Source: Candidatus Zixiibacteriota bacterium
Lineage (GTDB): Bacteria > JAAXHH01
DNA: 49,186 nucleotides
Direction of reading: 5' to 3'
NCBI GenBank assembly: GCA_016867335.1
Contig: VGJU01000005.1
Coordinates: 1 to 49,186, forward strand
Every line of letters starts with the position of its first letter. Position 1 is the first letter of the stretch. The notes under the pieces were generated by a model. That model did not search any database and had not been told where the DNA came from. It was given only the letters and a program-made list of their open reading frames with translations. Below are positions 18,510-25,978 of the stretch, one piece after another. A program made the translations under genes and the position numbers.

Positions 18510-19574
18510 ATGGCCCATCTTTTCGGACACACCTATACCCGCCGCGAACTGCTCGATCGCGTCGGCGACATGAGTCAGGTAGCGCACGCCCGCAAAGCCG
18601 AACTCACCGAAGGCAACGAACGCGGGGCCGACCTTGTCGAAGTGTTCAACGCGTCCGGGCTGTGTTTCTCCGTCCTCCCCGGACGCGCTTTAGACATCGC
18701 TTCGGCGCACTACAAGGGCATGTCGCTCTGTTATCGCAGCAACGCAGGTGACGTGGGACCCGCCTTCTACGACCCTCAGGGAAACGGATGGCTCCGCGGA
18801 TTCTTCGGAGGACTCGTCGTCACCTGTGGCATGACGTTTGTTGGTCACCCCGAAACCGATCCGGAGGAGGAAAACGAAGAGCTCGGTCTTCATGGACGGC
18901 TTTCGTTTTTAGCGGCCAAAAACGTGGCGACAGACGCCGCATGGGAGGGAGATGACTATGTCGTGCGGGTGCGCGGCAAAATCCGAGAGGCCCTCGTTTT
19001 CGGTACGGACCTCGAACTCACCCGCGAAATTTCTACCGTGCTGGGGGAAAAATCACTTCGCATCTACGACCGTATCCACAACCATGCCCCAAAACGCTCG
19101 CCGCTCATGTATGTCTACCACTGCAACCCCGGCTTCCCCCTGCTCGACACCGGAACGCGGTTTGTCATCCACAGCGAAAAAACGACCGAATGGCTCGAAG
19201 ATCGCGAAGTGGGACCGGAACGGTATACGACGGCTACCGCTCCCGCCGCCGAACCGCATGACGAGGTGTTTGTCCACCGTCCGCGCGCGGACGCAGATGG
19301 CAACGTACGCATCGCGCTTATCAACGACACGCTGAAACTGGGGCTGTCCTGGAAATTCCCCAAGACCGAAATCCCGATTGTCAATCAGTGGCAACATTTT
19401 CATCGGGGAACTTACGTCACCGGTATCGAACCGGGCAACGTCAGCGTGCTGGGACGCGCATGGAACCGAAAACACGGCACGCTCCAGTATATCGAACCCG
19501 ATCAAACCTGTACGTTTCACATGGAAATCGGTGTGCTGGATGGAGCGGAGGAGATAAAGAATTATAAAGGATGA
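18510..19574 (+). CDS. DUF4432 / aldose-1-epimerase-like protein
   Basis: 354 residues with the galactose-mutarotase-like beta-sandwich pattern of the DUF4432 family: a central FFGGLVVTCGMTFVG, then LHGRLSF, MYVYHCNPGFPLLD and QWQHFHRGTYVTGIEPGN. The conserved histidines in these phrases would sit in the sugar pocket. Family members are aldose epimerases, lyases or related sugar-handling proteins. The substrate is unknown. GGGAGG lies upstream of ATG 18510. The 3' end runs into a heptanucleotide array that supplies the last codons (IKNYKG). Confidence 0.78.
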   Translation: MAHLFGHTYTRRELLDRVGDMSQVAHARKAELTEGNERGADLVEVFNASGLCFSVLPGRALDIASAHYKGMSLCYRSNAGDVGPAFYDPQGNGWLRGFFGGLVVTCGMTFVGHPETDPEEENEELGLHGRLSFLAAKNVATDAAWEGDDYVVRVRGKIREALVFGTDLELTREISTVLGEKSLRIYDRIHNHAPKRSPLMYVYHCNPGFPLLDTGTRFVIHSEKTTEWLEDREVGPERYTTATAPAAEPHDEVFVHRPRADADGNVRIALINDTLKLGLSWKFPKTEIPIVNQWQHFHRGTYVTGIEPGNVSVLGRAWNRKHGTLQYIEPDQTCTFHMEIGVLDGAEEIKNYKG

Positions 19575-19587
19575 AGGAGGATGATTG
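19553..19587. repeat. heptanucleotide repeat array at the DUF4432 stop
   Basis: Five 7-base units (GATAAAG, AATTATA, AAGGATG, AAGGAGG, ATGATTG), the same style as the array at 10011-10052. It covers the stop codon of the DUF4432 gene and most of the spacer to the convergent flavoprotein gene. Confidence 0.55.
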
Positions 19588-19622
19588 TAGCGGATTGCTG
19601 GACGGGTGTAACCTGAGGGATC

Positions 19623-20825
19623 TCATTTCTCAGATTCTTTTCTCGCTTTCCACACTAGACGCGCCAGCGACACGGCAACGCGGGATGGGGTCGGTAGGTA
19701 TCCCATATTGATGGACAACAGCGTCTGAAACACGTCGGGCCCATGGGCGAGCAAATCTACGATCCGGTCGGCAATACGAGGGTGGCGGGAGATAGCAAGC
19801 AGGCTGCGTGTCATAAGGCGGTAAGGTCTTCCGATTTGGCGACAGGCACGGGCGTATGGCTGGAGAAGGGCCACGGGGGGCATGTCCTTGGTGGTCTTTA
19901 GCGCGGAAACGGCCGTATCGGTGAGGGCCTGCGTCTGCGCAAGTGCCAGGCTGATTCCCTCGCCGGTGATCGCATCTATATATCCGGCGGCGTCACCGAC
20001 CAGCATGACGCCGTCCGCCACCGGCGACCGGACGGTTTGCCACAGTGGCCCAGCGCCCCGGACCGTGTCGAGCGGTTCGCCCGGCAAAAGCAAGGTTCCC
20101 AGTGCCGGAAACCGCCGAAGAAACGTGTCGAACCCCACCGCATCGTCGTCTTCCCGCTTTTGGTCTTCGTCCCACAAAAATGCCACATCCACGCAATTCG
20201 GCCCACACGGGGTAATATACGCCTCTACACCGCCGCCCCAGTACACTTCGACATACTCGCTCCACGGACGCATACGGAAATGCCGGCGCAGACCCCACCG
20301 TCGACGCGGCCCCATCGGTCCGGATAGCCCCGCCCATCGACGCACCGGAGAATGAAGCCCATCTGCGCCAATGAGCAGACGTACCCAAAACGTCTTGCCT
20401 GTGCAAAGCCCTACGACCCATCGCCCCTGTGACCTTTCGATGCCCGCCACACGGACGTTTTCAAGCACCGAAAGTCGGGGTTCTGCAAGCGCCCGGCGAT
20501 ACATCGCGTTGGACAATGTCGTACGGGTCATGCCCCAACCCGGTCCTTCGGCAAATCGTCCTGTTGCCAAACCGCCGTTTGTGAAATATCGAATCCCGTA
20601 AAACCGCGCATACGTGTCCGGCGCGAGAAAAGCTTCGATCCCCAATTGTCGCAGATGCGCCACCCCCGACGGCATGATGCCCTCGCCGCAAGGTTTTTCT
20701 ACGGGAAAGGATCGCCGTTCGCAGACCACCGTCTCCACGCCTGCCTGCGACAACAGCATCCCGACGGCCAGCCCTGCCGGGCCTCCGCCTACGACAAGCG
20801 CCTCGACACGCTCCGGTTCGTTCAC
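19623..20825 (-). CDS. FAD-dependent oxidoreductase, geranylgeranyl-reductase/UbiH-like
   Basis: 400-residue flavoprotein. It has the dinucleotide-binding motif VVGGGPAGLAVGMLLSQAG at the N-terminus, the KPCGEGIMPSGVAHL region typical of geranylgeranyl-reductase and PKS-associated flavoenzymes, and the second FAD motif GVMLVGDAAGYIDAITGEGI. Such enzymes reduce isoprenoid double bonds or hydroxylate/oxidise aromatic products; the substrate is not predictable. It starts four bases after the upstream 2-hydroxyacid dehydrogenase stop, so the two are cotranscribed. It converges on the DUF4432 gene. Confidence 0.8.
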   Translation of the reverse strand: MNEPERVEALVVGGGPAGLAVGMLLSQAGVETVVCERRSFPVEKPCGEGIMPSGVAHLRQLGIEAFLAPDTYARFYGIRYFTNGGLATGRFAEGPGWGMTRTTLSNAMYRRALAEPRLSVLENVRVAGIERSQGRWVVGLCTGKTFWVRLLIGADGLHSPVRRWAGLSGPMGPRRRWGLRRHFRMRPWSEYVEVYWGGGVEAYITPCGPNCVDVAFLWDEDQKREDDDAVGFDTFLRRFPALGTLLLPGEPLDTVRGAGPLWQTVRSPVADGVMLVGDAAGYIDAITGEGISLALAQTQALTDTAVSALKTTKDMPPVALLQPYARACRQIGRPYRLMTRSLLAISRHPRIADRIVDLLAHGPDVFQTLLSINMGYLPTPSRVAVSLARLVWKARKESEK

Positions 20826-20829
20826 GCGC

Positions 20830-21777
20830 TTAAAACCACTGGTTTTTATCCACCACCGTCCACATCGGTTCGCCCTTTATGAATCGTTTCATATTTTCGA
20901 TAAACACCTCGATGCGGCGATCTTGGACGTACGGACCGTGACCGGCTATATGCGGGGTGAGGATGACGTTTTCCACGTCCCACAGCGGATGATCGGCAGG
21001 AAGCGGCTCCATCTCGTATACATCGAGTGCCGCGCCGGCGATGCGTCGTTCGTGAAGCGCCTGAGTAAGCGCGTTCAAATCCACGATCACGCCCCGACCG
21101 ATATTGATCAGAAACGCCGACGGTTTCATTGCGGCAAATTCGGCGGTGGAAAACATTCGCTCCGTGCCGGGTGCGTGGGGCGCGCAGATGACGACGAAAT
21201 CCGACAGGCTGAGCAGGTCGTGCAACCGCTCCGGGGGCCATACGGCCTCCACCGGCTCCGGCGGCATCTGCGGGCGCGGATCGACGGCGATCACACGGCA
21301 GTCGAACCCAGGGGCGCGAACCGCCACCTCGCGCCCGATGCCGCCCAACCCTACGATCCCTATCGTACACTCCGCCAAATGGACGATCCTGCCACCCGGT
21401 CGCCAGTCGTGCGCGATCTGTCTGCGCATATAATACGGCAGGTCACGCGCAAAACTAAGGATATACGCCCATACCTGATTGGCGATATGGTCGCTGAATA
21501 CGCCACGTACATTGGTAACCGCTATGTCGCTCTCGACCAGTTCCGGAAACAGATAGTTTTCCAAACCGATACAATCGGCCTGTACCCACTTGAGCCTTTG
21601 TGCCGTCATGAAGAGCGATAGCGTGATACGACCGTAGAATACGTCGGCGTCCACGATATACGCGAGCGCCTCTCCCTCGGAACGCGGACACAGAATGGTC
21701 AACTCCGGAAACGCCTCCCGGATGCGTCCGACGTCGTGCTCGGAAAGTTCAGGATAGATAAGTAGTTTCATGGGCAT
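20830..21777 (-). CDS. D-isomer-specific 2-hydroxyacid dehydrogenase
   Basis: 315-residue NAD(P)-dependent dehydrogenase. It has the N-terminal catalytic lobe and the Rossmann NAD loop GIVGLGGIGREVAVRAPG. The catalytic set is Arg in INIGRGVIVD (or the preceding loop), Glu in LDVYEMEPLPADHPLW, and His in ILTPHIAG. The family interconverts 2-keto acids and D-2-hydroxy acids, such as glyoxylate/hydroxypyruvate. Start at 21777 (MPMKLL) or 21771; the longer frame to 21831 reads through repeat DNA and is rejected. It precedes the flavoprotein gene by four bases. Confidence 0.88.
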   Translation of the reverse strand: MPMKLLIYPELSEHDVGRIREAFPELTILCPRSEGEALAYIVDADVFYGRITLSLFMTAQRLKWVQADCIGLENYLFPELVESDIAVTNVRGVFSDHIANQVWAYILSFARDLPYYMRRQIAHDWRPGGRIVHLAECTIGIVGLGGIGREVAVRAPGFDCRVIAVDPRPQMPPEPVEAVWPPERLHDLLSLSDFVVICAPHAPGTERMFSTAEFAAMKPSAFLINIGRGVIVDLNALTQALHERRIAGAALDVYEMEPLPADHPLWDVENVILTPHIAGHGPYVQDRRIEVFIENMKRFIKGEPMWTVVDKNQWF

Positions 21778-21780
21778 CCC

Positions 21781-21876
21781 GGATAAGAAGTAGAAAGGAT
21801 AAAGGAAAAGACGGCTTCGATCATTGTCCATTGTCTATTGTCTATTGTCAAGGGCTTTAGATTTTGGATTTTGAAC
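21781..21876. repeat. heptanucleotide repeat arrays in the 21.8 kb spacer
   Basis: Three arrays stand in a row: purine-rich units GGATAAG, AAGTAGA, AAGGATA, AAGGAAA at 21781-21808; ATTGTCC, ATTGTCT, ATTGTCT, ATTGTCA at 21823-21850; and TTTAGAT, TTTGGAT, TTTGAAC just after. A fourth, pyrimidine-rich stretch lies at about 22085-22117. These resemble the short heptanucleotide STRR repeats described in cyanobacteria. The 21778-22129 spacer (352 bases) otherwise shows no gene I can support. Confidence 0.6.
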
Positions 21877-22129
21877 AGAACAGCGAGTGCATACCTTGCA
21901 GCAAGCTGGAAGACCAACTACATCTTGCAGGTGGAAGGCGTAAAACTGTCTTCGGAAGGCTGCGGGGGAGGCTTTAATGGCAGGTATCAAAACCCTTACC
22001 AGATCGGCGATCGGATGGTTTTCGGCATGGCAACCGGTATTGCTTGCCTGTGAGGACACAAGCCTGTAGATTGCCGTTTGTTTTTTTCCTTCTTTCTCCT
22101 TCTTACTTTCTACTTTTAAGGAGCGGTTC

Positions 22130-22996
22130 ATGAAAGTCGGTATTCGTATGACCGGTACGTTGAGCCGGATGCCGTTCGAACAGGTATGCGCGTGGATGAA
22201 GACGCATGGATTTGACACGATCGATGTCGGTAAGATTACCTCGGAGATGGTGAAAACCGCATCAAAACACGGTGTGGCGATCGGTCAGGTGGACATGGTT
22301 TCCGGAGCCGATCTGCTTAGCGACGACGCGGAGACCCGAAAAAAGGCCGTCAAAGCTTCCAAAGCGGGTATCGATGCGGCGGTGGACAATGGCGTGACCA
22401 ATATGTTCTATGTCACTCCTGCTCCGGGAAATCCCGCGCAGGGCCGCGCCGCCACGTTCGAGCAGTGGAAACGCACTTTTCCTGCCATCGCGGAACACGC
22501 CGAAAAAAAGGGCGCGACCATCGCGCTGGAAGGCTGGCCCGGCGGCGCGCCGCATTTCGACCGGCTCGGTTCGACCCCGGAGATGCTCCGTGCCATGTTT
22601 GACGCCTGCCCCTCCCCTGCGTTCGGAATCAACTACGACCCATCCCACCTTATTCGTCTCGGTATCGACTATGAGCGCGTGTTGCTCGAATTCGGCGCCC
22701 GCGCCAAACACGTACACGCCAAAGATACCGTCTTTGACGGAGAGTCTCTCTATCTCTACGGCCGCCAGTCGCCTACTTTTGCCCGCCCCAAGGCGTTTGG
22801 GGAAGATTGGTGGCGGTATTGCATTCCGGGTGAAGGACTGGCCGACTGGGGCCGTATCGTCAAACGACTCGAAGATTTCGGGTTCGACGGCATCCTGAGC
22901 GTCGAACTGGAAGACGCTCGGTATTGGGGATCGTGGGACGACGAAGCCGAAGGGTTTATCCGCGCCCGTGCGCATATCAAACGGTATTTGCGATAA
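22130..22996 (+). CDS. sugar phosphate isomerase/epimerase (AP endonuclease 2-like TIM barrel)
   Basis: 288-residue xylose-isomerase-like TIM-barrel protein. Metal-site strands are recognisable: IALEGWPGG (Glu), FGINYDPSHLIRLGIDY (Asp, His), KHVHAKDT (His, Asp) and ILSVELEDARYW (Glu). These would hold a divalent metal for an aldose-ketose isomerase or epimerase reaction. The substrate is unknown. AAGGAG lies seven bases before ATG 22130. A related but broken TIM-barrel gene follows at 23105. Confidence 0.85.
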   Translation: MKVGIRMTGTLSRMPFEQVCAWMKTHGFDTIDVGKITSEMVKTASKHGVAIGQVDMVSGADLLSDDAETRKKAVKASKAGIDAAVDNGVTNMFYVTPAPGNPAQGRAATFEQWKRTFPAIAEHAEKKGATIALEGWPGGAPHFDRLGSTPEMLRAMFDACPSPAFGINYDPSHLIRLGIDYERVLLEFGARAKHVHAKDTVFDGESLYLYGRQSPTFARPKAFGEDWWRYCIPGEGLADWGRIVKRLEDFGFDGILSVELEDARYWGSWDDEAEGFIRARAHIKRYLR

Positions 22997-23104
22997 AAAG
23001 TATAACGGGCCGCAACCCCTTGACCACGAAGTCCGTTCGGACCCTGCTCGCGCCCTGCGACAGCCGGCACGAGTCTCTATGTCCATAGCCCGCAAGGAAC
23101 CCGT

Positions 23105-23985
23105 ATGATTCGAAATCTCAACGACGGTACTTCCCGGTCTCCGTATCTACGTACGGACCTCAACATCGGCACGCTCTCCGACCTGCCCGGCTGGAGCACC
23201 GCGCCGCGCGGGGATACGGAAACCGTATACCGGGCAATAAAAAACGCTGGATACGCAGGTATTCAAGGAGGTGATCCGGCGGCCTGCCGATCCATCGGGC
23301 TTGGCGCAACCGGAGGGGGGGGCGTGTCAACGCCGTAGGCGACGCGGACCGCATCGCCTCGGATCTCAAAGCCAAGGGGTTTGAATGCGCCACGCTCCAT
23401 GTAGGCTGGGGTATGGAGTCCGACGCCGACATGGATGCGATGGTAAAAGACGTCGTCACCGCGTCCGAACGCCACGACTTTCCAATGTATGTCGAAACCC
23501 ACCGGGCAACCGTCACGCAGGACATTCGGCGTACGGTCGACCTGGTAGAACGGATTCCCGACGTGCGGTTCAACGGGGATTTTTCACACTGATACACCGG
23601 TCTGGAAATGCTATACGGACCGTTGGAAGAAAAACTGGCCTTTCTCCAGCCTGTGTTTGACCGGGTGCGTTTTTTGCACGGACGCATCGGCAACCCCGGT
23701 TGTATGCAGGTAGATATCGGAGACGGCTCGGGGCGTACGTACGTAGAACACTTCAAGGAGATGTGGACCCGCAGTTTTTCCGGTTTTCTGCGCACTGCCC
23801 AACCGGGCGACTTTATTCCGTTCAACCCGGAACCGCTACAACCCGCCAGCTACTACGCACGTACGCTCCCCAATGCGCAAGGCGAGCCGTTGGAAGAGGG
23901 CGACCGTTGGCAACAGGCGCTGTTGTATACCGAAATAGCCAAATCGTGTTTCGAGAAAGCAAAAAAAGAAAGGACAGAGACGTGA
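23105..23985 (+). pseudogene. TIM-barrel sugar isomerase pseudogene (frameshift and Trp-to-stop)
   Basis: Three pieces of one xylose-isomerase-like gene. Frame one from ATG 23105 runs to the G-run at 23315-23322. With seven G instead of eight the frame continues as GRVNAVGDADRIASDL and on through CATLHVGWGMESD. This frame reaches TGA at 23590-23592 in DFSH-stop-YTGLEM, where the family has Trp (one G-to-A change). It then runs to 23985 through FLHGRIGNPGCMQVDIGDG. Two independent lesions in one gene favour real decay over a single read error. The end overlaps the GTG start of the next gene (GTGA), so that gene was once coupled to it. Confidence 0.78.
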
Positions 23986-24287
23986 TCAGCGTGCTTGCGT
24001 TTATCCGGGTAAACCCCGGCAAAGCCAAAGATTTTCTTGAAGCGTTTGCAGACAATGTCGGCAATGTACGGGCCGAAAACGGATGTATCGAATATTTCGC
24101 CACTGTCGATATAGACACCGGTCTGTCGATACAGGAGTTGAATGCCGATCTGGTGACGGTCATCGAAAAGTGGGAGAGTCTCGACGCGCTGCGTGCGCAT
24201 CTTGCCGCGCCGCACATGGCGGTTTATCGGGAAAAGGTCAAAGACATCGTGGAGGGGGTCTCGCTCAAGGTGCTCAAAGAGGCTTAA
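23982..24287 (+). CDS. antibiotic biosynthesis monooxygenase (ABM) domain protein
   Basis: 101-residue ferredoxin-like ABM/YgiN-type protein: VLAFIRVNPGKAKDFLEAFADN, GCIEYFA, VTVIEKWESLDALRAHLAAPHM. Family members are small dimeric quinol monooxygenases or heme-degrading enzymes. Which applies here is unclear. The start is GTG 23982, with AGGA eight bases upstream, overlapping the TGA of the preceding pseudogene. Because its translation was coupled to a gene that now stops early, expression may be reduced. Its 3' end overlaps the convergent GDSL esterase gene by four bases. Confidence 0.75.
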   Translation: MISVLAFIRVNPGKAKDFLEAFADNVGNVRAENGCIEYFATVDIDTGLSIQELNADLVTVIEKWESLDALRAHLAAPHMAVYREKVKDIVEGVSLKVLKEA

Positions 24288-24964
24288 CGCTTTCCGTTTA
24301 CTTCGGACAACACAGGTTTGAGGACGGTCCAGACCGTCTCGGCTACACTCCGATGACCTTCGGGCGTGGGGTGGATGCCGTCGGGCAGGTTGAGACGCGG
24401 AACGCCTCCGACTTTTTCGAGGATAAAGGGAATAAGAACCGCCCTGTTTTGTTGCGCCAGTTCCGAAAACATTTTTTTGAACTGAGCCGTGTACGAGGGG
24501 CCGAGGTTGGGCGGCGCCTGCATCCCCGCGATGACAAGACGCGCGCGGGGATAGCGGGCGCGCACCTGATCCACGATACCTTGCAGATTTTTACGGGTCT
24601 CGCGTAGATCGATCCCCCGCAACGCGTCGTTTCCTCCCAATTCGAGTACGAACACGTCCACCCGATTCTTGAGCATCCAGTCGATACGCCGAAGCCCGCC
24701 CGCCGTGGTCTCGCCGCTCAGCCCGCCGTTGACCACGCGCAGTTTCCAGCGCTCACGGTCTATTTTGCGTTGGACAAGCGCCGGAAACGCCTCGCTTTCC
24801 TCTACGCCGAACCCGGCGGTAATGCTGTCGCCAAAAAACAAAATCACGGGCATATCCGCGATACGGCCCGTTTCACCGCCCTGTGCAAAAACGAACGTCG
24901 GCCCTGCCGCAACACACAGAATGACCAGCAATCCCCAACGTATACGATACCTTGCCCAGTCCAC
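24284..24964 (-). CDS. GDSL/SGNH arylesterase, TesA-like
   Basis: 226-residue exported esterase. It has a signal peptide (about 1-28, ending FVFAQ), block I with the nucleophile serine in FFGDSITAG (Ser47), block III GGNDALRG (Asn oxyanion), and the Asp-His pair in DGIHPTPEGH. This is the multifunctional acyl-CoA thioesterase I/lysophospholipase/arylesterase group, usually periplasmic. It follows mazG by four bases on the same strand and is probably cotranscribed with it. Confidence 0.9.
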   Translation of the reverse strand: MDWARYRIRWGLLVILCVAAGPTFVFAQGGETGRIADMPVILFFGDSITAGFGVEESEAFPALVQRKIDRERWKLRVVNGGLSGETTAGGLRRIDWMLKNRVDVFVLELGGNDALRGIDLRETRKNLQGIVDQVRARYPRARLVIAGMQAPPNLGPSYTAQFKKMFSELAQQNRAVLIPFILEKVGGVPRLNLPDGIHPTPEGHRSVAETVWTVLKPVLSEVNGKR

Positions 24965-24968
24965 GGTC

Positions 24969-25754
24969 TTATCCTTTGTCCGCCGGATGTCTTTTCGCTT
25001 CCTCCCACAGCGCGTCTAACCGCTCGAACGAGGCGTCTTCCAGACTTTCTCCGTTTAAACGCAGGGTTTTTTCGATATACCGGAACCGGTCGATAAACTT
25101 GCGGTTCGACTTTCTCAGCGCATCTTCGGGGGTGACGCGGACATGCCGGGCAAGATTGACCATCGAAAACAACAGATCGCCAAATTCCTCTTCGAGTCGC
25201 GTCCGGTCCCCGCGTCCGACGGCTTCGTCCAACTCGTCGAATTCTTCGCGCACCTTGCGGATGACATCCTCGACACGGGTCCAGTCGAAGTTGACACGTT
25301 CGGCCTTCTCTTGAATGCGGTACGCCTGAAGCAATGCCGGCAGATGACCGGGAACGCCGTCCAAAATGGACCCATCGACCCCACTCTTTTCCGCCCGTTT
25401 GATCTTTTCCCAGTTTTCAAGCACCTCGGAAGCCGTATCCGCCTTTACATCCCCAAAAACATGCGGATGTCGGCGGATCAGTTTGTCCACGATACGGTCT
25501 GCAACGGCGTCTAAATCGAATCGCTGCGCTTCTTCGGCGATCTGGGCATGAAAAACAACCTGAAGCAAAAGATCACCCAACTCTTCGCAAAACGCTCCGT
25601 CGTCACCCGTCTCTATTGCGTCGAGTACCTCGTAGGCTTCTTCGATCAGATACGGGCGCAACGTTTGGTGGGTCTGCTCCCGATCCCACGGACATCCCGT
25701 CTCGGACCTGAGCGCCGCCATGATCTCGACCAGTCTGTCTACCGAACGACTCAT
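24969..25754 (-). CDS. mazG: nucleoside triphosphate pyrophosphohydrolase MazG
   Basis: 261 residues with two MazG units, the usual length for the housekeeping enzyme that hydrolyses NTPs to NMP and pyrophosphate. Unit one has CPWDREQTHQTLRPYLIEEAYE and the metal-binding EELGDLLLQVVFHAQ. Unit two has EEFDELDEAVGRGDRTRLEEEFGDLLFSMVNLARH. The conserved HPHVFGD is also present. It is divergent from the ABC exporter genes, sharing a 225-base spacer with a perfect palindrome at 25801-25814. Confidence 0.95.
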   Translation of the reverse strand: MSRSVDRLVEIMAALRSETGCPWDREQTHQTLRPYLIEEAYEVLDAIETGDDGAFCEELGDLLLQVVFHAQIAEEAQRFDLDAVADRIVDKLIRRHPHVFGDVKADTASEVLENWEKIKRAEKSGVDGSILDGVPGHLPALLQAYRIQEKAERVNFDWTRVEDVIRKVREEFDELDEAVGRGDRTRLEEEFGDLLFSMVNLARHVRVTPEDALRKSNRKFIDRFRYIEKTLRLNGESLEDASFERLDALWEEAKRHPADKG

Positions 25755-25800
25755 ATCCTTCTCTCACCGTAGTTGCAAGCGTTGCGTATCGTAGTGTTCG

Positions 25801-25814
25801 AATCCACGTGGATT
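25801..25814. promoter_or_regulatory. 14-bp perfect palindrome in the mazG/ABC divergent spacer
   Basis: AATCCACGTGGATT is a perfect dyad about 45 bases upstream of mazG and about 165 bases upstream of the ABC exporter start. Its position suggests an operator for a dimeric regulator, but no regulator gene is adjacent and no second copy was noticed. No convincing -35/-10 pair was found in this spacer. Confidence 0.35.
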
Positions 25815-25978
25815 TTGTTTGCTAGCTACCCGTCTTTGCCTGTAGCCGTAGGATTTTCAATCTGGACTCGCCATCGGGCGACGTCAAGAATTTTCCCTTG
25901 CGGCAGAACGTTTTCGCCGATAAACTGTACGCAAGAAGTGGTGCCGACCTCGGACATTCGAAACAGGAGAACGCGGCT

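Noticed and set aside
21838-22053. 71-codon plus-strand frame in the 21.8 kb spacer
   Set aside because: Its first part is heptanucleotide repeat, and the rest matches nothing I recognise and has no Shine-Dalgarno.
23590-23592. TGA read as Trp or selenocysteine
   Set aside because: Intact genes in the window end in TGA and use TGG for Trp, and the same gene also has a frameshift, so decay is simpler.
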